Source: Paracoccaceae bacterium
Lineage (GTDB): Bacteria > Pseudomonadota > Alphaproteobacteria > Rhodobacterales > Rhodobacteraceae
Assembly (NCBI GenBank): GCA_026984895.1
Contig: JALSRF010000024.1
Span: forward strand, 1-5,206
Length of the DNA: 5,206 nucleotides
Direction of reading: 5' to 3'
Shown: positions 1 to 5,079 of the stretch, piece by piece
Numbering within the stretch: the first letter of the stretch is position 1
How the letters are laid out: each line of letters begins with the position of its first letter
Notes under the pieces: model-generated
Database searches by the model: none
The model's input: only the letters and a program-made list of their open reading frames with translations
Told to the model about the DNA's origin: nothing
Position numbers and translations under genes: made by a program

Positions 1-372
1 GGTGCGGGCCGCATCGAGGTGCCGCGCAGCCCCGACGGGCATTTCTACCTGGTGGCGCGGCTGGACGGCACCGCGGTCCGCTTCATCGTCGATACCGGGG
101 CCAGCGACATCGTTCTGACACGCGCCGACGCCGCGCGCCTGGGCATCGACACCGGCGCGCTTGCCTTTGTCGGGCGCGCCACCACGGCGAACGGCCCGGT
201 GCGCACCGCCTATGCCCGGGTCGGCGAGATGCGCCTGGGCGATATCGTGGACCGCGACGTGCCGGTTTCGATCAACGATGGCGCGATGGAGGAGTCGCTG
301 CTGGGCATGTCCTACCTGCGCCGGTTCGAGCGCATGGAAATCGCCGGCAACACGCTGGTCCTCAGCCGCTGA
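1..372 (+). CDS. Retropepsin-like aspartic protease (clan AA, TIGR02281-type), 3' part only
   Basis: The reading frame is open from the first base and ends at TGA 370-372, so the gene starts upstream. A GTG at 19-21 is in frame, but the protein runs through it and I do not take it as the start. Seen: the fragment has the single-domain retropepsin layout. There is a beta-strand pair (FYLVARLDGTAVRFIV), then the catalytic DTGAS at window residues 31-35 (bases 91-105) followed by DIVLT, and near the C terminus LLGMSYLRRF and a final strand NTLVLSR. This matches the end of the bacterial TIGR02281 family, whose members usually have an N-terminal membrane anchor (outside this window) and are thought to act as homodimers, each chain giving one aspartate. 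Substrates are unknown for most members. The next gene, holC, is convergent, so the protease belongs to an operon to the left. The family call is fairly sure; the biological role is not. Confidence 0.85.
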   Translation, partial: GAGRIEVPRSPDGHFYLVARLDGTAVRFIVDTGASDIVLTRADAARLGIDTGALAFVGRATTANGPVRTAYARVGEMRLGDIVDRDVPVSINDGAMEESLLGMSYLRRFERMEIAGNTLVLSR

Positions 373-379
373 AGCGCCC

Positions 380-404
380 GCGCCCGGCACAGCGTGCCCG
401 GCGC
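380..404 (+). terminator. GC-rich hairpin just downstream of the protease stop, possible terminator
   Basis: The arms GCGCCCGGCAC (380-390) and GTGCCCGGCGC (394-404) flank a 3-nt AGC loop and pair at 10 of 11 positions, with one C-C mismatch. The hairpin starts 7 nt after the protease stop codon, where a terminator would be expected. No T-run follows, so a classical intrinsic terminator is not shown. It could act as a weak or factor-assisted terminator, or as a block against 3' exonucleases. Confidence 0.4.
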
Positions 405-432
405 AGCGTGGCCGGCGCAGAGCGACCGGTTC

Positions 433-498
433 GGCGGGCGCGGCTGGGCGGGCGCGGCTGGGCGGGCGCGGCTGGGCGGGTGCGGCTGGGCGGGTGCG
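433..498. repeat. 14-bp tandem repeat, about 4.7 copies
   Basis: The unit GGCGGGCGCGGCTG occurs at 433-446, 447-460 and 461-474 with no differences. It occurs again at 475-488 with one C-to-T change (GGCGGGTGCGGCTG), and a partial copy GGCGGGTGCG at 489-498 carries the same change. The period is not a multiple of three and the array lies between two convergent stop codons, so it is not coding. The perfect identity of three copies suggests recent expansion by replication slippage. It fills the middle of the 219-nt gap between the protease and holC. No function can be read from it. Confidence 0.9.
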
Positions 499-555
499 AA
501 CACCTGGTCGCGCGTGCGTGCGCCCACGGCCGGAGCGACGCTTCGGCTGACCAGT

Positions 556-587
556 TGCCCGGAGTTCGGCGCCTTCGGCGGCGGGCA
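556..587 (-). terminator. Nested inverted repeat 3' of holC, weak terminator candidate
   Basis: The arms TGCCCG (556-561) and CGGGCA (582-587) are perfect complements and enclose a second short stem, CGCC (570-573) with GGCG (577-580). The outer arm begins 4 nt beyond the holC stop codon on the minus strand, the right place to end a pepA-holC transcript. The stems are short, the background is extremely GC-rich and no T-run follows, so this could be chance. A further imperfect stem (529-536 with 540-547, one G-T pair) lies next to it. Confidence 0.25.
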
Positions 588-591
588 GTCG

Positions 592-1077
592 TCAGGCCCG
601 GTCGACGTCACCGCCCGGGCGGGCCTCGGCCTTTTTCTCCCAGCGCCCGCCCTCCTGCGACCAGTATTGCGCCGCGCAGCCGGCCGCGCTCAGCGCCTTC
701 CACTGGCCGCGCGCCGCCTCCAGCGCGCCCGGATCGTTGCCGTCGAACAGCACGCAGACCCGCTCCAGCGCGCTGACTTCATCGGCGCTGACCGGCGCGC
801 CGTCCACCGCCATCAGGCAGGCCGCGCCGTTCGGGTTCTCGGTGCCCTGCGTCAGCAGGATCGGCTGCGCGGCATCGTGTTCGCCGCCCGCCAGCCCATG
901 CGCCAGGAACGCCTCGTCGCCGGTCAGCCACAGCTTTTCGTCCAGCCATTGCAGCCGCGCCGCGTCACTGCCGCGCACGATCACCCGCCAGCCGGCGGCG
1001 CGCGCCTTTTCCAGCAGCATCGGCAGCGTCCCTTCCAGCGGGCTGCGCGTCAGGTGGTAGAAATAGACCTCGCCCAT
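592..1077 (-). CDS. holC: DNA polymerase III, chi subunit
   Basis: Chi is an accessory subunit of the clamp-loader complex. With psi, in species that have it, it links the loader to single-stranded DNA-binding protein on the lagging strand. Seen: 161 residues from ATG (1075-1077) to TGA (592-594), close to but slightly longer than the roughly 147 of E. coli chi. Family-typical segments occur in order: an N-terminal strand GEVYFYHL, a helix with LLEKARAAGWRV (21-32), WLDEKLWLTGDEAFLAHG (44-61), QPILLT (71-76), NPNGAACLMAVDG (81-93), VLFDGNDPGALEAARGQWKAL (109-129) and the C-terminal YWSQEGGRWEKKA (138-150). The last 11 residues are a polar, low-complexity tail. Only 12 nt separate it from the upstream pepA, so the two are probably cotranscribed. 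The ribosome site is weak and G-rich, which fits coupling to pepA translation. Recognition is by family pattern and by the common alphaproteobacterial pepA-holC pairing. Confidence 0.93.
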   Translation of the reverse strand: MGEVYFYHLTRSPLEGTLPMLLEKARAAGWRVIVRGSDAARLQWLDEKLWLTGDEAFLAHGLAGGEHDAAQPILLTQGTENPNGAACLMAVDGAPVSADEVSALERVCVLFDGNDPGALEAARGQWKALSAAGCAAQYWSQEGGRWEKKAEARPGGDVDRA

Positions 1078-1089
1078 CCGCCCGGCCCG

Positions 1090-2616
1090 TCAGCCCTCGA
1101 AGCTGTCTGCAATCAGCCGGTTCAGCGCCAGAACGCCCCAGCCCGTTGCCCCCCTGGGCGCCAGCGCGGTGGCCTTGTCCGCCAGCGCCACCCCGGCGAT
1201 GTCGAGGTGGATCCAGGGCGTCTCGTCCTTCACGAAGCGCTTGAGGAACTGCGCCGCGGTGATCGAGCCGGCCGGCCGTCCGGTGGCATTCCTCATGTCG
1301 GCGATGCGCGATTTCAGCATCGCGTCATAGGCCGGCCCCAGCGGCATCCGCCAGGCGCCCTCGCCCTCGGCGGCGGCCGCTTTCAGGAAGGCATTCGCCA
1401 GCGTGTCATCGTTGGAAAACACGCCGGCGTTCTCGTGGCCCAGCCCGACGATGATCGCGCCGGTCAGCGTGGCCAGGTCAACCATCGCTGCGGGCGCGAA
1501 TTTTTCCTGCGCATACCAGAGGATATCGGCCAGAACCAGGCGGCCTTCGGCATCGGTGTTGATCACCTCGATGGTGTCGCCCTTCATCGACGCGACGACA
1601 TCGCCGGGGCGCTGCGCCCGCCCGTCGGGCATGTTTTCCACCAGCCCGACCACGCCCACCACGTTGGCGCGCGCCTTGCGCAGCGCCAGCGCCTTCATCA
1701 CGCCCGCAACAACCCCGGCGCCGCCCATGTCCATGGTCATGTCCTGCATGCCCGCGGCCGGCTTGATGGAGATGCCGCCGGTGTCGAACACCACGCCCTT
1801 GCCCACCAACGCCAGCGGGCGATCGCCCTTGCCGGCGCCCTGCCATTCCATCACCACCACCTTCGAGGGGCTTTGCGATCCCTGCCCCACGGCCAGAAGC
1901 GCCCGCATCCCGAGCGCTTCAAGCTCCTTCTCCTCCAGGACCGTGACCTTAACGCCAAGTTTTTCAAGCGCTTTCAGTCGGTTGGCGAATTCCACCGTGG
2001 TCAGGACATTGGCCGGCTCGTTCACCAGGTCGCGCGTAAAGAACACGCCTTCGCCCAGCGCGGCCAGGTCTGCGCGCGCGGCGGCGGCCCCGCCGGTCAC
2101 CATCACCCGCACCGCCTCGGGGCGCCCCCCCCTGCCGCCGGAGGCATCGCGCCCGGCGGCACCGTCTCGGTCGGCGGGGTCCCCGGTGCGGCCGGGGCGG
2201 CTCTTGTATCGGGCAAAGTCGTAGGCCCGCAGCGCCAGGCCCAGCCCCAGTTCGCCCGCATGTTTCAGATTGCCCGCCAGCACCAGAACCTGTTCGCCGG
2301 CGGCGCGCGCGGCAATGGCGGCGCCGGCCTTTCTGGCTTCGAGCGGGCCGGCGCGGCGCTCCAGCCTGACCACCTGCAGCGCGCTGGCGGCCAGCCCCGA
2401 GGGGAAGGCCATGTCCAGCGTCCCGCCCGGTTCCAGGCGGGCGAAGGCTTCGCTTTCCAGCAGGCGGGCGAGCGCCCCCCGCCCCAGCCGGTTGATCCGC
2501 CGCGCGGCCTGGTTCATCCGGCCGTCGCCCGACACCACCAGCGCGATGCGCCCGGCGGTTTCGGCAATGGCGTCAAGGTCGGTTTCGCAAAACGCGGGAA
2601 TTACGGGATCGGTCAT
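1090..2616 (-). CDS. pepA: Leucyl aminopeptidase (cytosol aminopeptidase, M17 family)
   Basis: This is a cytoplasmic two-metal exopeptidase that removes N-terminal residues, preferring leucine. Family members are hexamers, and E. coli PepA also binds DNA. Seen: 508 residues, against 503 in E. coli. The M17 signature NTDAEGRL is at 353-360. Every active-site residue is present at a constant +3 offset from E. coli numbering: metal ligands Lys273, Asp278, Asp296, Asp355 and Glu357, and catalytic Lys285 and Arg359. The N-terminal macro-like domain covers about 1-170 and the catalytic domain about 171-508, with the inter-domain motif FFTRDLVNEPANVLT at 192-206. Start: ATG 2614-2616 with AAAGGA 5 nt upstream. 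Stop: TGA 1090-1092, 12 nt before holC. Odd: the linker at about 140-168 is rich in Gly, Arg and Asp, and its codons 163-165 lie in an eight-base G tract (2125-2132 on the window strand). The gene is divergent from lptF. The enzyme looks fully active. Confidence 0.97.
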   Translation of the reverse strand: MTDPVIPAFCETDLDAIAETAGRIALVVSGDGRMNQAARRINRLGRGALARLLESEAFARLEPGGTLDMAFPSGLAASALQVVRLERRAGPLEARKAGAAIAARAAGEQVLVLAGNLKHAGELGLGLALRAYDFARYKSRPGRTGDPADRDGAAGRDASGGRGGRPEAVRVMVTGGAAAARADLAALGEGVFFTRDLVNEPANVLTTVEFANRLKALEKLGVKVTVLEEKELEALGMRALLAVGQGSQSPSKVVVMEWQGAGKGDRPLALVGKGVVFDTGGISIKPAAGMQDMTMDMGGAGVVAGVMKALALRKARANVVGVVGLVENMPDGRAQRPGDVVASMKGDTIEVINTDAEGRLVLADILWYAQEKFAPAAMVDLATLTGAIIVGLGHENAGVFSNDDTLANAFLKAAAAEGEGAWRMPLGPAYDAMLKSRIADMRNATGRPAGSITAAQFLKRFVKDETPWIHLDIAGVALADKATALAPRGATGWGVLALNRLIADSFEG

Positions 2617-2621
2617 GGTGG

Positions 2622-2627
2622 TCCTTT
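2622..2627 (-). promoter_or_regulatory. Shine-Dalgarno sequence of pepA
   Basis: AAAGGA on the minus strand sits 5 nt before the pepA ATG. It fixes the start and lies only 2 nt from the end of the 13-bp repeat array, so the array forms the mRNA leader directly in front of the ribosome site unless transcription starts inside the array. Confidence 0.7.
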
Positions 2628-2629
2628 CT

Positions 2630-2720
2630 GGCGGATGGTTCGGGCGGATGTTTCGGGCGGATGGTTCGGGCAGATGGTCCCGGCGGATGGTTCAGGCGCA
2701 TGGTCCCGGCGGATTGCCGG
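2630..2720. repeat. 13-bp tandem repeat, seven copies, in the pepA leader
   Basis: The consensus is GGCGGATGGTTCG on the window strand. The copies start at 2630, 2643, 2656, 2669, 2682, 2695 and 2708, and the AT step recurs at exactly 13-base intervals. Copies 1 and 3 are identical and copy 2 differs by one base. Copies 4 and 6 end in GGTCCC and copies 5 and 7 differ again, so the distal half has decayed and may have grown as 26-bp dimers. The best-preserved copies are nearest pepA. The last copies hold a perfect small inverted repeat, CCCGGC (2705-2710) and GCCGGG (2716-2721) with a 5-nt loop. The 13-bp period breaks any reading frame, so the array is non-coding. Reversed, it lies between the pepA Shine-Dalgarno sequence and the region where the pepA promoter must be. 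It could be a neutral minisatellite, a leader tuning pepA translation, or iterated protein sites; the sequence does not decide. Confidence 0.9.
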
Positions 2721-2834
2721 GCCGTCTTGCGCCCTTGGTAATCGGCTGCGCGGCCAATGACCAGATATGAGTTTTCCCCGGGCACACGATCCGGTAACCT
2801 GTGGCGCAAACCGTCCGGCAAGAGCAGGAAACCA
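2721..2834. promoter_or_regulatory. Divergent control region between pepA and lptF, promoters not resolved
   Basis: Both transcription units point away from this 114-nt stretch, so promoters for pepA (minus) and lptF (plus) should lie here or in the repeat array. It is less GC-extreme than its surroundings around 2735-2800. The only plus-strand pair with good spacing is TTTTCC (2772-2777), 17 nt, TAACCT (2795-2800), which matches a sigma-70 consensus poorly. No convincing minus-strand pair was found. If lptF instead starts at ATG 2757, part of this stretch is coding. Confidence 0.4.
2826..2829 (+). promoter_or_regulatory. Shine-Dalgarno sequence that supports a TTG start for lptF
   Basis: AGGA in the context AGCAGGAAACCA lies 5 nt before TTG 2835-2837. 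The alternative start, ATG 2757, has no purine-rich site at a suitable distance (it is preceded by GCGGCCA). This favours TTG 2835 as the true lptF start. Confidence 0.6.
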
Positions 2835-3983
2835 TTGCCCCGATTCGACCGATACCTGTTGGCGCAACTGCTGATCATGTTCGGCTTTTTCGCGCTTGTC
2901 CTGGTTCTGGTGCAATGGGTGAACCGCGCCGTGGTCCTGTTCGACCGGCTGATCGCCAACGGCCATTCGGCGATGGTGTTCCTGGAGTTTTCGGCGCTCA
3001 GCCTGCCGTCGGTGATCGGCAACGTGCTGCCCATCGCCAGCTTTGCGGCGGCGGTCTATGTCGCCAACCGGCTGGCCTCGGACAGCGAACTGGTGGTGGT
3101 CCAGTCCACCGGGTTCTCGCCGTTTCGCCTGGCCCGTCCGGTGCTGGTTTTCGGCGTGTTCGTGGGGCTGATGCTTGCCCTGCTGACCAATTTCCTGATC
3201 CCGGCCAGCAAGGCGCAGCTGCGCTATCGCCAGGTGGAAATTCGCAACAACGCCACCGCGCGGCTTCTGCATGAGGGGCGCTTCCTGCACCCCTCGCCGG
3301 GGGTTTCCTTCTATGTCGGGCGGATCGGCAGCGACGGCGCGCTGGAAAACATCTTCCTGTCCGACCGGCGCGAACCCGGCGGCGAAACCGCTTTCTCGGC
3401 GCGCTCGGCGGTGCTGGCCAACGACGGACGGGGCATCAAGCTGATCATGTTCGACGGCATGGCGCAGCGGCTGGATACGGGCACGAACCGGCTGGCAACG
3501 ACGCGCTTTGGCGAATTCGTGTTCGACCTGGGCGCGCTGTTGCACCAGACGTCGTTCACGGGGGTGCTGCCCAGCGAAATGCGCACGCGCGACCTGCTCC
3601 GCCCCGACAGCGTGGTGGAAAGCATCACCGGCCAGAGCGCGGAAATGCTGCGCCGCGAGGGGCACTGGCGTTTCTCGCTGCCGGCGCTGGCGGTGGTGAC
3701 ATCGCTGATCGGTTTCGGGGCGATCCTGGCCGGCGGTTTTTCGCGCTTCAGCCTCTGGAAACAGGTCGCGATGGCCATCGGCCTGCTCATTGCCCTGAAA
3801 TCGGTGGACAATCTTGCCTTTCAGCGCGCCACAAGCTGGCCGGGAGGCTGGATACTGGCCTATCTCGCGCCCGCGCTCGGGCTGGCGCTGGCGGGCGCGC
3901 TGCTGTGGCTGTCCGACCGCCCGGCGCTGGCCGCGTTCCGGCGGCGCATGTTCGGGCGGCGCGCGCGTTGGAGTGCACCATGA
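2835..3983 (+). CDS. lptF: LPS export ABC transporter permease LptF
   Basis: LptF is one of the two membrane subunits of the inner-membrane LptB2FG transporter, which pulls lipopolysaccharide out of the membrane and passes it to the periplasmic LptC/LptA bridge. Seen (382 aa from TTG 2835): the YjgP/YjgQ fold with three N-terminal membrane segments (about 11-29, 52-76, 102-122), a periplasmic jellyroll domain (about 123-288) containing HEGRFLHPSPGVSFYVGRI, and three C-terminal membrane segments (about 291-313, 321-336, 346-370). The cytoplasmic loop with SDSELVVVQSTGFSPF (82-97) is the typical coupling region facing LptB. Start: ATG 2757 would add 26 basic, non-membrane residues and lacks a ribosome site, while TTG 2835 has AGGA at 5 nt and gives MPRFDRYLLAQL, the usual family N terminus. 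TGA 3981-3983 overlaps the lptG ATG. LptF is told from LptG by its place first in the pair and by sequence style. Confidence 0.93.
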   Translation: MPRFDRYLLAQLLIMFGFFALVLVLVQWVNRAVVLFDRLIANGHSAMVFLEFSALSLPSVIGNVLPIASFAAAVYVANRLASDSELVVVQSTGFSPFRLARPVLVFGVFVGLMLALLTNFLIPASKAQLRYRQVEIRNNATARLLHEGRFLHPSPGVSFYVGRIGSDGALENIFLSDRREPGGETAFSARSAVLANDGRGIKLIMFDGMAQRLDTGTNRLATTRFGEFVFDLGALLHQTSFTGVLPSEMRTRDLLRPDSVVESITGQSAEMLRREGHWRFSLPALAVVTSLIGFGAILAGGFSRFSLWKQVAMAIGLLIALKSVDNLAFQRATSWPGGWILAYLAPALGLALAGALLWLSDRPALAAFRRRMFGRRARWSAP

Positions 3984-5077
3984 AGCTGTATCTCTATTTC
4001 GCGCGCCGCTTTGCCTGGAGCGTGTTCTGGATGTTCGCGGTCTTCGCCTTTCTCGCCGCGCTGATCGAAATGGTCGAGGTGCTGCGCAGGTTTTCGGCTG
4101 CCGCGCCGGGGATGGTGCAGATTGTCGAACTGACGGCGCTGCGCGTCCCGCGCGGGCTGTATCAGATCCTGCCGCTGATCGTGATCCTGGCCACGCTGGG
4201 CCTGTTTCTGAGCCTCGCGAAATCGCGCGAACTGGTGGTCACGCGCGCCGCCGGTTGCCCGCCGCTGCGCGCGCTGGCCGCGCCGCTTCTGGTGGCGCTG
4301 GCGCTGGGGGTGTTGGCCGTGGTCCTGTTCAACCCCATCGTCGCCGCCACCAGCAGCAAGTACGAGACCCTGTCCAACCGGCTGCTCAACGGGCAGGCGT
4401 CGGTCCTGTCGGTGGGCGGCGAAGGGCTGTGGCTGCGCCAGGGCGGCGCAGACGGACAGACCGTCATCCGGGCCGAGCGGGCGAACAAGGACGGCACGCT
4501 GCTCCATTCGGTGACGTTTTACGGCTTCAGCCGCGATGGCGTCGCCACGTTTCGCATCGACGGCGAACAGGCCGAACTGGAGCCCGGCGCCTGGGTGGTG
4601 ACCGGGGCCAAGGTCTGGCGCTTCGACGGCGATGGCAACCCCGAGCGCACCGCCCTGACGCGGGCGCGGCTGCGCCTGCCTTCGGACCTGACGCAGGAGG
4701 AAATCCGCGACGGTTTCGGCACGCCTTCCTCGGTCGCGATCTGGGACCTGCCGCGCTTCATCCACAGGCTGAAGGCGGCCGGGTTTTCGGCGCGCCGGCA
4801 CGAGGTCTGGTTTCAGGCCGAACTGTCGCAGCCGCTGCTGCTGGTCACGATGGTGCTGATCGGCGCCGGTTTCACCATGCGTCACAACCGGATGGACCGC
4901 ACCGGGCTGAAGGTGCTGGGGGCGCTGCTGTTCGGTTTCGGGCTGTATTTCCTGCGCAACTTCACCCAGATCCTGGGCGAGAACGGGCAGTTGCCCGTTG
5001 TTCTGGCCGCCTGGTCGGTGCCTGTGGCCGGGGCGATGCTGGCGCTGGCCTTCCTGCTGCATGTCGAGGATGGATGA
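3980..5077 (+). CDS. lptG: LPS export ABC transporter permease LptG
   Basis: LptG is the partner of LptF in the LptB2FG lipopolysaccharide extractor of the inner membrane. Seen: 365 residues with membrane segments at about 14-33, 55-80, 95-120, 273-299, 306-327 and 338-361, and a periplasmic jellyroll domain between the third and fourth. Family marks are the GLWLRQ motif at 149-154, the cytoplasmic loop KSRELVVTRAAGCPP (81-95), SQPLLLVTMVLIGAGF (273-288) and the C-terminal NGQLPVVLAAWSVPVAGAMLA (335-355). Start: the ATG at 3980-3982 overlaps the lptF TGA (ATGA) and has GGAG 6 nt upstream (3970-3973). The open frame continues upstream inside lptF, but the overlap, the ribosome site and the standard MKLYLYFARRF start decide for 3980. 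Overlapping stop and start suggest translational coupling, which would help equal production of the two permease halves. No defects were seen. Confidence 0.95.
   Translation: MKLYLYFARRFAWSVFWMFAVFAFLAALIEMVEVLRRFSAAAPGMVQIVELTALRVPRGLYQILPLIVILATLGLFLSLAKSRELVVTRAAGCPPLRALAAPLLVALALGVLAVVLFNPIVAATSSKYETLSNRLLNGQASVLSVGGEGLWLRQGGADGQTVIRAERANKDGTLLHSVTFYGFSRDGVATFRIDGEQAELEPGAWVVTGAKVWRFDGDGNPERTALTRARLRLPSDLTQEEIRDGFGTPSSVAIWDLPRFIHRLKAAGFSARRHEVWFQAELSQPLLLVTMVLIGAGFTMRHNRMDRTGLKVLGALLFGFGLYFLRNFTQILGENGQLPVVLAAWSVPVAGAMLALAFLLHVEDG
5066..5070 (+). promoter_or_regulatory. Shine-Dalgarno-like GAGGA at the end of lptG
   Basis: GAGGA lies inside the last codons of lptG. It is 9 nt from ATG 5080 and only 3 nt from ATG 5074, both in the same frame. 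The spacing favours 5080 as the start of the next gene, whose frame would follow lptG directly. Confidence 0.45.
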
Positions 5078-5079
5078 CC

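Noticed and set aside
433..498. The tandem repeats considered as a CRISPR array.
   Set aside because: Units of 12-14 bp are directly adjacent with no unique spacers, so none of the three arrays has CRISPR architecture.
2630..2720. The 13-bp array considered as replication iterons or a plasmid origin.
   Set aside because: No Rep protein, AT-rich melting region or DnaA box is present, and the flanking genes are chromosomal housekeeping genes.
394..2760. A 788-codon open frame on the plus strand, running antisense to holC and pepA.
   Set aside because: holC and pepA on the opposite strand are unambiguous by motif and domain content. The antisense translation is Arg/His/Pro/Gly/Gln-rich with no domain I recognise, and it runs through both the 14-bp and 13-bp repeats. 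Long stop-free antisense frames are expected at this GC content.
2735..2771. TTGGTA (2735-2740) with TATGAG (2766-2771) as an lptF promoter.
   Set aside because: The 25-nt spacing is far outside the range for sigma-70 type promoters.
2613..3665. A 350-codon minus-strand frame under lptF.
   Set aside because: It is antisense to a clear membrane protein gene, has the composition of a shadow frame (rich in His, Gln, Arg), and would overlap the pepA start and the repeat array.
3905..3979. Upstream extension of lptG inside the end of lptF.
   Set aside because: The ATG at 3980 has GGAG at 6 nt, overlaps the lptF stop as ATGA and gives the standard N terminus. The extension is a shadow of the lptF C-terminal codons.
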